Source: Atopsyche davidsoni
Lineage: Eukaryota; Arthropoda; Insecta; Trichoptera; Hydrobiosidae
Length of the DNA stretch: 64,000 bases
NCBI GenBank assembly: GCA_022113835.1
Contig: JAILWY010000013.1
Coordinates: 13,750,001 to 13,814,000 of the forward strand
Reading direction: 5' to 3'
Shown piece by piece: positions 23,840 through 32,600 of the stretch; the stretch's first letter is position 1; every line of letters begins with the position of its first letter. Below the pieces are notes generated by a model, which was not told where the DNA came from, made no database searches, and was given only the letters and a program-made list of their open reading frames with translations. The translations under genes and the position numbers were made by a program.

Positions 23840-24010
23840 TGAAACAAAAGTCCTCCCAGCGTTCCGGTCAGGAAACGCGGCTGCGCTGACAGGTGACTGA
23901 TAAAAACGTTTCGGCTCTCTCCGGCCAGACGAGTGACGTCACATCCGGTGGCGACCGCACGGATAATCGCTAATGAAACGTCAGGATATACTTGCTAGTA
24001 GACGGTGTGC
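23840..24010. promoter_or_regulatory. GC-rich island with CRE palindrome
   Basis: TGACGTCA at 23934-23941 sits in a GC-rich block (CTCTCCGGCCAGACGAG). It is the bZIP (CREB/ATF) consensus site and one of seven in the window. Confidence 0.35.
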
Positions 24011-25010
24011 CCAGATATATCAATGTATAAATAGAAAATCATTTATGTTTATAAATTTTTAATAAAATAAAGCACCATATTATATAATATACATTATTAC
24101 AAATATTGAGTTTTACAATAAAGCAGCTTTGTAATGCTTTGTGTGTTGCGGTGAAATTCTTATAAAAAGCTACAAATTACCATTAGATTCAAAGGGGAGG
24201 AAAAAATTTGGATATTTTCATTTTATTTTTGTGATTTTCCTGTATGTAAAGTAAATGTGGAAGATGTATCTAACTGGACATATACTCGTCCATTCTTATG
24301 AACTCACTACTACTTGCATGTTTGCTTTTTTCCTTGCCTCTTCTTACTCTTGAAGACTTTTGTTCTTAAGAACCATAAAACCAGAATATTCATGATTGTA
24401 CGTTTATAACTGTTTTATCAACATAACGTTTAAGAAATATTATATTGAATATTAGCTGCATGTAAAATATTACAAATGGCAAGATATAAGAAACAATAAT
24501 CAATTATAAAACTCATAGAAAATGCTATGTGAGTTAAATATAATTTTTAATATACTATGCCGCGATGTCTTCAGAAGTTTCTTTCGGTTAGAATAATAAA
24601 AACCAAGCAATGTGGTTTAGGGCAATTATTCAGAGTATATTCCTAGTCAGAATCAATTATAGGTTTGTAATGCAATTTTACTTAACCTTGCTTACTTACA
24701 AAGTATATTTCATTTGAATTATTCGGTCAAAAGTGTATTTTTATATTAACATGAAAAATGTCTACTAAACACGTATACTTTGAAGCAATATATTTTTTTA
24801 TTCCTTTTATGTCTACAATATTAATTTAACAAAAAGTTACTTCGTTGGTCACATATAAGTGAATGATAATATTATTTCCCAGAATATTATATTACTTATA
24901 TTAACACACGAGCAAAGGTTTACAATAATCGAGAATAAAGACTTTAATCTGTTCTTCGAATAAATTTATAAGTATACTGTGTGTGTTAGCCATTACGTTG
25001 AAGTAATATA
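24011..25010. other. A+T-rich gene-free stretch
   Basis: No supportable feature. Confidence 0.5.
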
Positions 25011-25320
25011 AATACTCAGGCATTAGGTCATACGGAGAAGCAATGAAACGCTACCGGGGTGTATTCAGTGGGAATGACTCACAAAGTAGGTAATCACCAA
25101 AGTAGTCTAAGAAAAAAACTTGTGTATTGCGTCATTTGTTGCGAAATAAAACAATAAATCTCTCTCTTATATTCCGGGGTAGTGCTAGGGTTGTTGAGTG
25201 TGTATTTTTTATTCATTCCTAAAAAGTTAGCAATACCGACAGTTAGATGTTGGATATTGAACTTATTGATTTTTAAACATACAATGGAATCCACTTTTTT
25301 TTGAGATCTCTTTAAAATAC

Positions 25321-25440
25321 AGGACCCGGGAACCCACACACTAGTTTCCCCTTAGAAAACCATAAACATTGGCTAAGAATGAGTGTATGCTCAGTGAAAC
25401 GGACGCCAACCTCCTCTGAGAAGAGGCACTCGATGATGGT
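25321..25440 (+). repeat. Repeat family R3, copy a
   Basis: GGACCCGGGAACCCACACAC, TTTCCCCTTAGAAAACCAT and CTCTGAGAAGAGGCACTCGA follow the same order as 50931-50950 plus 53356-53440, where a hAT element splits the copy. Part of the repeat can be read as DPGTH- in both copies, so it may be the 3' end of a coding retroelement or retrocopy. The sequence upstream (25010-25320) is not clearly shared. Confidence 0.55.
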
Positions 25441-25609
25441 GTTATTTTAATGGCCTAATAGTCAATATCAAAATATGTCTACATTGAAATATTTTTTTTA
25501 TTTTAGTGGCGAAAAACTATAAAACAATTTTTTTGCACACATCATAGACAATGTTTAAAAAGTATTTAAAAAAACGTATTTTTTCATGCCGATGTTGGAA
25601 AAATGCATA

Positions 25610-25870
25610 TCGATTTTCACGAGGCGTGAGAATATTTCCCACCCCTAGTGCAGCGTGACGTCATCGGGACGGCCGTCGTCTGTCACGTCATCAATTACAG
25701 GAGTTCGGTTTTATCCGAGCCTGTCCCGGGACGGCCGGCGCTCTGTTTTAATGTCTCCTCGTTTATTATCGAATGAGATTGATGGTGCGCGCTTTCTGTA
25801 ATTGTGACAAATCGCGTAAGCAGTGCATCACCCGAGCATTATGTTAACAAACCATCGACGCTTTGAGGTT
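25610..25870. promoter_or_regulatory. GC-rich island with CRE palindrome
   Basis: TGACGTCA (25656-25663) and a half-site CACGTCA 23 bases further on lie in a GC-rich block (CCCGGGACGGCCGGCGC). A bZIP-bound regulatory element is plausible. Confidence 0.35.
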
Positions 25871-25939
25871 GGATTTTACAAATGTAAGCAAAAATAATAT
25901 GCATTTATATATATAATTGAAATCTGTATTAAAAACACT

Positions 25940-26275
25940 ATAAGCAAGTACCAAATTGACTTAACTGATGTGCATAGCGGGCAAAATTCGCGTAAAATTG
26001 CGCGTGTGAAATCTAGTCTATACACTCTTTGATTTGCACTTTTTGATATTTTTTTTTCTTCCGTTTAGCAACTCCGAGCTAATTATGAGATTTAATGTTA
26101 TTGTTACAAAATAGCTTATATTATATTTATATTTTAAGCTGGTAACCAAATTGACTAAACTGATGTGCGAAGCTGACGAAATTATAACTATAAAAAAAGT
26201 CTTGCATACATAACATGGCTTACACTAGTATTTGATTTCTTGTATACGATATTTTCGACCCAATCAATAAACATG
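25940..26275 (+). repeat. Diverged direct duplication of about 140 bp
   Basis: CCAAATTGACTTAACTGATG (from 25951) recurs as CCAAATTGACTAAACTGATG (from 26146). Weaker similarity continues for about 100 bases in both copies (ACACTCTTTGATTTGC / ACACTAGTATTTGATT, then a GATATTTT run). Both look like copies of one unit of about 195-bp period. Confidence 0.6.
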
Positions 26276-26332
26276 TAATTTTATTGAAATTATTTTAGTA
26301 CAAGTACAAATAGCAAAACTCCTAGTGTTTAT

Positions 26333-26363
26333 GAACGCTATCGCCTTTCAAGCACTTCTTCAG
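26333..26363 (-). repeat. Hammerhead-like retroelement end (decayed)
   Basis: The minus strand reads CTGAAGAAGTGCTTGAAAGG then CGATAGCGTTC. CTGAAGA fits the CUGANGA core, GCTT/AGGC makes a short stem, and GATA stands where GAAA is expected. It looks like a decayed relative of the ends at 27.8 kb. Confidence 0.4.
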
Positions 26364-26509
26364 AAAAGTTACGAGTTTTATATATTTAAATAATAACACG
26401 GTGGACATGAACAATGTAGTCAATTTAATTATGTTATCAATATATGTTTAAATAACATTTATTTATAGAATATTGCAATAACTAAATGGTCATAAAACTT
26501 TGAAATTTA

Positions 26510-26810
26510 TGATCGCATCTACCGAGGCCTAAGTAAAGGACTTAATATCTATCAACCGAGATGTCCTCAATTAAAATTTAACATCCCCTAAGACAGGCTA
26601 AGACCTCTTAAGGACCAGTCATTAAATTTTCTAATCTATATTAATATTTAGGCGACGCACTTACGTACTGCGGGCCTGCCGCATATTAATCCCACTGATG
26701 TCCGCCGCACGTCACTGAAGTGGGCGCTATTAATGCTGGATATAAGTACAATATGTCCGTAGTTACTGCTAGTTCCAGTGGCAGCCCGCGGCGGGTAAAC
26801 TCTTGTTTTT
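26510..26810. other. GC-richer island
   Basis: Block centred on ACTGCGGGCCTGCCGCATATTAATCCC (read as three overlapping words, 26671-26697) and GATGTCCGCCGCACGTCACTG. No frame of interest. Confidence 0.25.
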
Positions 26811-27335
26811 TTTAATTATAAAATATTTTTAATTCATTTATAGATTTTAATGTAAAATGAACTGGCATGAATATGATTAAAACAATAAATTTAAAAAAAA
26901 TAGTTTAAATGAAAACAATATTATTTAAATACATATTATTCGAAATAATTTTAAATTAATCTCAAGAAACATTACCTATAGTCTGATTGAAGATATAAAC
27001 TTAAAAAAAAAAACCAAATCGGTCTATTACACCTAGGATTTTTGTTTTGTAGAAAACACATTCATTACGTGAAGAATTTATTTATTATGAGATAAAAGCA
27101 TACATTATGATTAAATGATTCAAAAAGTGTCGTTATACGATTATACAATATCAAGATAACATTATTTAAAAAGACTGCAATCGTTTTATTTGTACAATAT
27201 TGGTTCATTTTAGAATTTATTTTAGTAGTATTTACGGAAAACATAAGTCACGATTTGTTTCCAAAATTTACACGAATCAACTGGCGGAAATATTTTTACG
27301 TTTTATTTTATTTTTGTTCTAAGGAAACGAAAAGA
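26811..27335. other. A+T-rich gene-free stretch
   Basis: No feature seen. Confidence 0.5.
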
Positions 27336-27339
27336 AAAC

Positions 27340-27540
27340 AGGATTGCATCTTGTAAAAGTGCTCCTCTCCGCCTCTGTGATCTCCTGTTGTCATGGGCGG
27401 GCCCGCAGCTGCATTCATATTCATCATTATTAATGACAATTTGCCGCCGTACATATTAATTGCTTGGGCGGCTATTCTGGGCTCGTACATTAGTTCCGAG
27501 TGGACTGAAAATTCCGCCCACAAGCATTGTGTTACGTGAT
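27340..27540. promoter_or_regulatory. Island with clustered TAAT cores
   Basis: GCATTCATATTCA (27411-27423), ATTATTAATGACAATTTG and CATATTAATTGC sit in GC-richer DNA. Such clusters suit homeodomain or POU binding. The minus frame over it is Met-rich and shows no coding signature. Confidence 0.3.
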
Positions 27541-27769
27541 TAAAAAAAAAAATATATATATATTCTACCCTGGGTCATAATAATATTCATTCTTGACTTG
27601 TGAATATACTTTACTAAAGGTTTCATTTTGATATCTACAAAAAAAATATTTTTATAAAAAAAGTTTAAAACCTAACGCTGATAGTATAAGCATTGTTTCA
27701 AGCATCAATATTTTTAAATCTTTGTTTTTATACATGGTTTATTTTTTTAATAATATTTGAGTATAAAAA

Positions 27770-27930
27770 AAAAACTTTGGCATTATACCAACTTGATTTT
27801 ATTTGATGTTTCCGGTTCCGCCAACATGTTTGGTTGACATCCTCAGGCGGAGGATGCATCCTGTTGCCTGAAGATGCCAACGAAGCGTGAATACGGTGAA
27901 ACGATGACATTAAATAAATATATAAGGGAA
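27770..27930. mobile_element. Hammerhead-like foldback element R4
   Basis: Two inverted related domains. The minus-strand domain (27805-27847) has CTGAGGA, a 7-bp stem TGTCAAC/GTTGGCG around CAAACAT, then GAAC and self-complementary CCGG. The plus-strand domain (27867-27908) has CTGAAGATGCCAACGAAG and later GGTGAAACGATGAC. CTGAGGA and CTGAAGA both match the hammerhead CUGANGA core. The arrangement parallels R1 and suggests the paired ends of Penelope-like retroelements. The first base pair of stem II is T-G or T-T, not the usual G-C, so catalytic activity is doubtful. Confidence 0.6.
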
Positions 27931-28385
27931 TAAAACTTATCCTCTATTACTAAAATATTTTTTTTTGTAATGTTTTTATTCAACTATCGATTTAATTATA
28001 ATTTTTTAATAAATACCATTTTTAGTGATATTTCTATTCATTTTCTTATGATCTTATCAAAATTGCCAGCAGACTTCTTCCTGTTAATGGCAATTAATTC
28101 TGATAGAATTTAAGAACTTTCTTGAAAATAAGATTATTTAAGGCAAATAAGTAACAAAATTTATTGTTTACGACCTTAACATAAGACTTTAATTGATTGA
28201 ATCGAATTTACATAAAATCTCACTACTTGTGAATTAAACCAACTAGCTTATGCAAATTTCAAAGAGCGCGTTCATTTACCCCTGTAGGATTATTGAGCTA
28301 TTACTCAAAAGTAATCAAACAACAAAATTCTCTCATAAAAAGAAGATAATATCGAAGAGACTTAAAAGTTCTCCAGTAATGCTTT
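27931..28385. other. A+T-rich gene-free stretch
   Basis: Contains a POU octamer ATGCAAAT near 28251; otherwise no feature. Confidence 0.4.
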
Positions 28386-28389
28386 CCAG

Positions 28390-28830
28390 TATCGCATCGC
28401 AACAGGGCGGGAGATCTATTGACGTCTGAAACTCCGCTAAAGTATATTAAGAATGCATTCTTCCATCGGATCACTTACCGAGGGTCGCGTCTCCCGCCGA
28501 CTCGAGGAGTCCCTCTTAAACATTCTCGAGACGTATAACTCTCAAAAGAAAATTCAATAAAACAAAACGAAAAAATCCGAGACTTTGTCAGATTCTAAGT
28601 TTGTTTTCTGCGACTGGAAATGAAACAAACAAAGCGGGAAACGGAGTACAAGGCGCCTCCGACCGCCGATTGCGTATTCAGGAGGCGTCGCCTGAAAAAG
28701 TAGAGTCGCCTCATTACGGCTCCCCATACTTGTTTTTGGGGACGGTCTAGCTGCCTTGGTTCATGGGGAATTGCAAATCGCATTACTGACGGACTCGCGG
28801 ACACCTCCGCCTGGAGTAGACAGAAACAAT
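28390..28830. other. GC-rich island
   Basis: One of the largest islands. It holds paired GGCGCCTCC / GGAGGCGTCGCC words (28652-28693) and a candidate minus-strand exon listed separately. The minus frame 28595-28804 is Arg-rich and unrecognised. Confidence 0.3.
28479..28540 (-). CDS. Candidate 62-base internal exon
   Basis: On the minus strand a strong pyrimidine tract with branch-like ATTGAAT precedes CTTTTGAG, and a perfect donor CTCG|GTAAGTGA closes the 62-base segment. Two of three frames are open (for example VSRMFKRDSSSRRETRPS). The splice-site pair is the best in the window, but the segment is short, contains paired CTCGAG sites and matches no protein I know. Confidence 0.22.
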
Positions 28831-28942
28831 CACGCCCGACGAGTACGTGAATTCAAAATACTTGAACGGATTACCTCTCTAAACATCTATTCAAAGTATG
28901 TTTGTAAGTTTTGGTAGCCATCATTTCCTTCCCGTTTGTCCT

Positions 28943-28978
28943 CCAACGTTTTGGTCCATGTGCTAAGAACATTTTTAG
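28943..28978 (-). repeat. Repeat family R5, copy 2
   Basis: The minus strand reads CTAAAAATG ... GGACCAAAACGTTGG, matching the order and spacing of 18011-18047. Only these two copies are clear; a weaker relative may lie near 59265-59330. Confidence 0.4.
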
Positions 28979-28990
28979 ATATTTACTCCA

Positions 28991-29257
28991 AGCAGCACAA
29001 TATCTAAAAAAGAACCTGATCGCTGCATCTCTTTAATATCAATGAAGTTCTTTGCATGCAAACAATTGTATATTATTACATCTACAAATAATCCTAAATT
29101 CTTCTTTTATGCATATAGTATTTCAATATAGCTTTTTAAAAATAAGAAAAATCATTAAAAAACACAAATTTTACACTTCTTTATAACGGTATTATAGTTT
29201 TTTTTTTGGTGTCCAACAAAATTTAATACAATTTTATAGCTTTTTAAATGATGTTAA
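28991..29257. other. A+T-rich, nothing recognised
   Basis: No feature. Confidence 0.4.
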
Positions 29258-29591
29258 TATTTTTATACTGACAGAGCAGCAGCTCTTTTGAAGATTAAAA
29301 ATAATAAAAAAAATCTATATCATGCTGATCCAAGGATTCAGCCTTATAACCTCTATAATGTTTTTCTACAAATCAATAATGGAAGACTCATTTTAAATAG
29401 GTAAAAGCGTTGTATACAAAACATTGATTAGGGTTGATAGTAATATAAACAAAATATTACAAAGACATGCTTCGACTGAAGAAAAAAAGCATCGACGTGC
29501 CAAATGGAGTCCTGCTGTTTATCGCAGCCTTAAAAGTAACATTACTGAAGTTCTTTGTGAGGATAAATGGTGGTCTTTTTTGACGACATAA
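29258..29591 (+). pseudogene. Coding-like remnant with a frame shift, family unknown
   Basis: A frame at 29258-29404 (including NNKKNLYHADPRIQPYNLYN and INNGRLILNR) abuts a second at 29397-29591 (including VDSNINKILQRHAS, HRRAKWSPAVYRSLKSNI and EDKWWSFLTT, then TAA). Together they read like one A+T-rich protein segment of about 110 residues broken near 29400. Residue mix (Trp, Cys, Arg, His) is richer than in other A+T-rich frames here. There is no ATG start. AG|GTAAAA at 29400 could instead be a donor. A transposase or other gene relic is possible; I recognise no domain. Confidence 0.35.
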
Positions 29592-29850
29592 GAAGTCTTG
29601 CCGGGACTTAGTGCCCTCTCAGAAAACTTCGGTACGTATTTGGATGCTTCGCCGAACCCGCCTGGAACTTTCTAAAACAGCCTCGAAGCCTCCGTCTATC
29701 GAGCTTCCCGACACAATCTCAACCGAAAATCCGATACGAATTTTGCAGCAACAAAATGATTTACAAGGCAGCGTGTGGAGTGTTAGAACTCTCGGCAGCT
29801 TAGAGCTTTTTTTTTTTCACGAAACTATTTTTAAGCTACAGAACGTTTGA
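29592..29850. other. GC-rich block after the remnant
   Basis: GC-rich and open in two plus frames (one continues the frame of the upstream remnant after its stop for 27 codons: ENFGTYLDASPNPPGTF; the other covers 29611-29850). It could be the 3' part of the same relic or a separate island. Confidence 0.2.
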
Positions 29851-30119
29851 AGAAACTATTACTATTTATTACAATTTTTCACAATAAATGAGGTTATAAT
29901 AATAATATAATTTCGCTACAAATTTTTTTTTTTTCACCAGGACACGAAAACTAAAAACATATTTTTTATTTCTCGTTTATATAAACCTTTAAAATATATT
30001 GTTTAGTTAAATTTTTATAATTAAATTCAATGTGAGTTCTTATGGCTATTCATACTTGTACAATGGTATTTATGAAATTCGAATTCATATTAAACAAATA
30101 TCTACGGACTCCATAGCTT

Positions 30120-30345
30120 TAATGGCGGTCCATAGCGGTGAATGCATATCGCCCTGCGAAGGCCTATAAGGCTTCGAAGGTATGTATGCAGATACTGGCT
30201 TGCAATATCTCCGGTGCTGCGGTGGTGCTATCCTCTAGAATTTCGTCATGCTGTGAGGGGTCGGGGGAGCAGCCGATTGACATTCTGAACGGGTCAAAGC
30301 TCGTACGGTCAGAAGGCTGTGACCATGCCTTCTTTGAGTATTTAA
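30120..30345. other. GC-rich island with YY1-like site and splice-like word
   Basis: ATGGCGG at 30122-30128 and a consensus plus donor CGAAG|GTATGT at about 30179 occur in one GC-rich block. The minus strand is also open for about 50 codons (FDPFRMSIGCSPDPSQHDE). Exon orientation cannot be settled, so no CDS is called. Confidence 0.25.
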
Positions 30346-30720
30346 TATATATAAAAAAAACAAACCAAAAGTATTCAGTTTAAAGATCAACAAATTAATC
30401 AAGCATATTTTTTATTAAATTATCATAATATTAAGCATAAGAGTTTTAGCGTAAAAATCAAATAATAAACTCTGTGTTTTTTTTTTTATAAAAATGTATC
30501 TATCCGAAATATTTTTGTGTATAATTACGAAGTTTATCTATCCTATTAGCAATTTATTTTTTATTTGATATGTGCGTTATACAGAAAGTAATTTTTTGAT
30601 GTGTTGCATTCCTGTTGCACTGCGGATTGTAATTTCCACGTGAAAGAAAGTTTACATGTGTTAAATTTTTTTAAAAAATCTCGGTTTTTAAGTATGCTTA
30701 AATAATATTATATGCATTTC
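30346..30720. other. A+T-rich gene-free stretch
   Basis: No feature. Confidence 0.4.
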
Positions 30721-30724
30721 ATGA

Positions 30725-30910
30725 CAAAGGGTCACCGTAGTGCAGCTTATTCACGGTGAATTTGGAGGGACCGTGACACGGACGTGACCGGACCGTAGGG
30801 CGGGGCCGATACGTGACCCGGCCGGGCCCAGGGACTCTAAAATGATTGTTAACGTCTCCAAAGCTTTGATTCGGGACTGGGGGGAGACGTGAAGATGTTC
30901 ATGCAGATAA
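30725..30910. promoter_or_regulatory. Most GC- and CpG-rich island, with GC box and repeated ACGTGACC
   Basis: GGGCGGGGCC (GC box) lies between ACGTGACCGG (30782-30791) and ACGTGACCCGG (30811-30821). Further GTGAC words flank it, so the motif is repeated on a ~29-base spacing. CpG is dense against a CpG-poor background. A promoter or enhancer core is plausible. No downstream frame supports a gene. Confidence 0.35.
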
Positions 30911-31590
30911 CACGCGTCATGGGAAAAGAATTCGTGAACAAGCTGTCAATATTTCTATCAATGTGCTGTATATTTTTTATCCAAAGTATGATCATCGGAT
31001 AATCCATAGTAGTTTTTAACTGTTTTAACTGTTTGAAACTTGAAACATTGTTGACCTATCGTTTACTAATGTTGACATTAACATATGAAAAATATACAAA
31101 ATATTTTTTTCATTATTTTTCCTTAAATTAACACATAATTCTCTAACTCTTCAATTTTTTTCACGGAAAAATAAAAAATCATGCAGTTAAGGGTTAATTG
31201 TACATTAAAAGTTCCAGCTAGTCTGTTTCTATTAATATCTATTGGATCATCTTTGATCATGAATAATATCAAGTCACTACCTTCTAACGCCTCCTCAGGA
31301 CGACGATTAAAAATTAAATACTATTTATATTTTTTTTAACACCAGATTGATTCCAACTGAATATTTTGTTTTTTTATACTCTTGCAGTTACATTATCTTA
31401 AAATATAAATATACTATTTGTTTACTAAAATAAGTAGAAAATTAAATATCAGCAAAAATTAAGATACGAGTTCTTAAAATATACTTTGAATTACTTAATG
31501 AATAATAAAAAAAAGCTTAATAGCATCGAAATAGTACTTATTTTTGTACGCTCGGTGCATTCGGAATAAAAATAAACGCAATACAAGATT
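30911..31590. other. A+T-rich gene-free stretch
   Basis: No feature seen. Confidence 0.4.
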
Positions 31591-31599
31591 TTCTTTTCA

Positions 31600-31745
31600 A
31601 ACTCACACGAGTAGTCGATTTGTTTGAAGTCTGACCTTTTTGTACAGGGGCGTGAAGTGTCGAGAAAGTTAGTCAGATTTTGTATATAACAAGTACTGAG
31701 GAAAGGAACTAAGAGAGGTGGGGATTCAATTCCACCCTTATAATA
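31600..31745 (+). mobile_element. Possible decayed tRNA-like SINE
   Basis: GGTGGGGATTCAATTCCACC (31719-31738) resembles a T arm with B box GGATTCAATTCC. TTAGTCAGATTTTG about 50 bases upstream is a poor A box. The long minus frame (31491-31760) over it is unsupported. Confidence 0.25.
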
Positions 31746-31749
31746 ATCT

Positions 31750-32265
31750 TCGTTTTTCATGGAAAGCCTTTAGATATACGGTTGTACTTATTTATATCTA
31801 ATCTATGTACCATAACTTCAGTGTAATTCTGTCACATTTGCTTTAACTTAAATTTAAAAAGTTCAAAATAAAATTTTATGTTACCATTTTTTACTCTAAA
31901 GCTTCTGAAAAACTTGATACCGGAGTGATAAAAGTTTAACATATTGTTTAAATGAAAACATATTTTATATGATGTATGAAGACACAAAAAAATGCTATTA
32001 TTTGATCATTTTTATTGCTTTTTTATGTTAATCTTCAAATATTTTTAAAATTCTTTACTTTATTTTTAAAAAATTCCTAAATTTATTTTACTTGAAAGGC
32101 TTTTTATAAAAAATTGTATCTTTCTAGGATTGGCTATTAGTGATATAAATAAGTAAATTTAGTTGTACTAAAAAACGACGCTGTTTTTATTCAAGTCGAA
32201 AGACTTAGGTAATCGTTCAATAAGAAATCTTATTTCATTCAATGGCTAGATAATATAATGTATCA
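31750..32265. other. A+T-rich gene-free stretch
   Basis: No feature seen. Confidence 0.4.
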
Positions 32266-32269
32266 AGAC

Positions 32270-32600
32270 ACCCCACAGTACCATACTCCCTGCAATTCGG
32301 CAGCCCCAAGTAACTACCATCCCTTATTCATGAAGAGAGCAATCTGTCAGAAGCCGTCCACGGGTCTTAACTCGTCAAACCATCCCCGTTAACCCCATAC
32401 AGCGGCGGCCACAGAATTTCTTATGGGACATTCGACTGTAGAATTTAAAGTAGCAAACGAGTTACTGAAGCTTACCTCCTTGGCTTGAAATTCTTCACCA
32501 TGAAAAGGAGTTTTATTTCTAGGGTTGTCGTGGGTCAAATGGACATTTTTATTACGCGCATATAAAGAATAACACCTATCTAAAATATTCAATAATCATA
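32270..32600. other. GC-richer island
   Basis: CCCACAGTACCATACTCCC to AACCCCATACAGCGGCGG is GC-rich and followed by a minus-strand exon candidate. No other signal. Confidence 0.25.
32476..32579 (-). CDS. Candidate 104-base internal exon
   Basis: On the minus strand the segment ends at a strong donor CAAGGAG|GTAAGC and begins after GAATATTTTAG. The one fully open frame runs through both boundaries and reads RCYSLYARNKNV ... HGEEFQAKE, 34 complete codons, with mixed and protein-like residues. The pyrimidine tract before the acceptor is weak. No family recognised. Confidence 0.22.

Noticed and set aside
25014..28300. Hox-cluster microRNAs (mir-10, iab-4, mir-993)
   Set aside because: Words such as CCCCTGTAGGATTATTGAG at 28280 differ from mir-10 beyond the seed, and no matching hairpin arm exists. 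No iab-4 or let-7 word was found.
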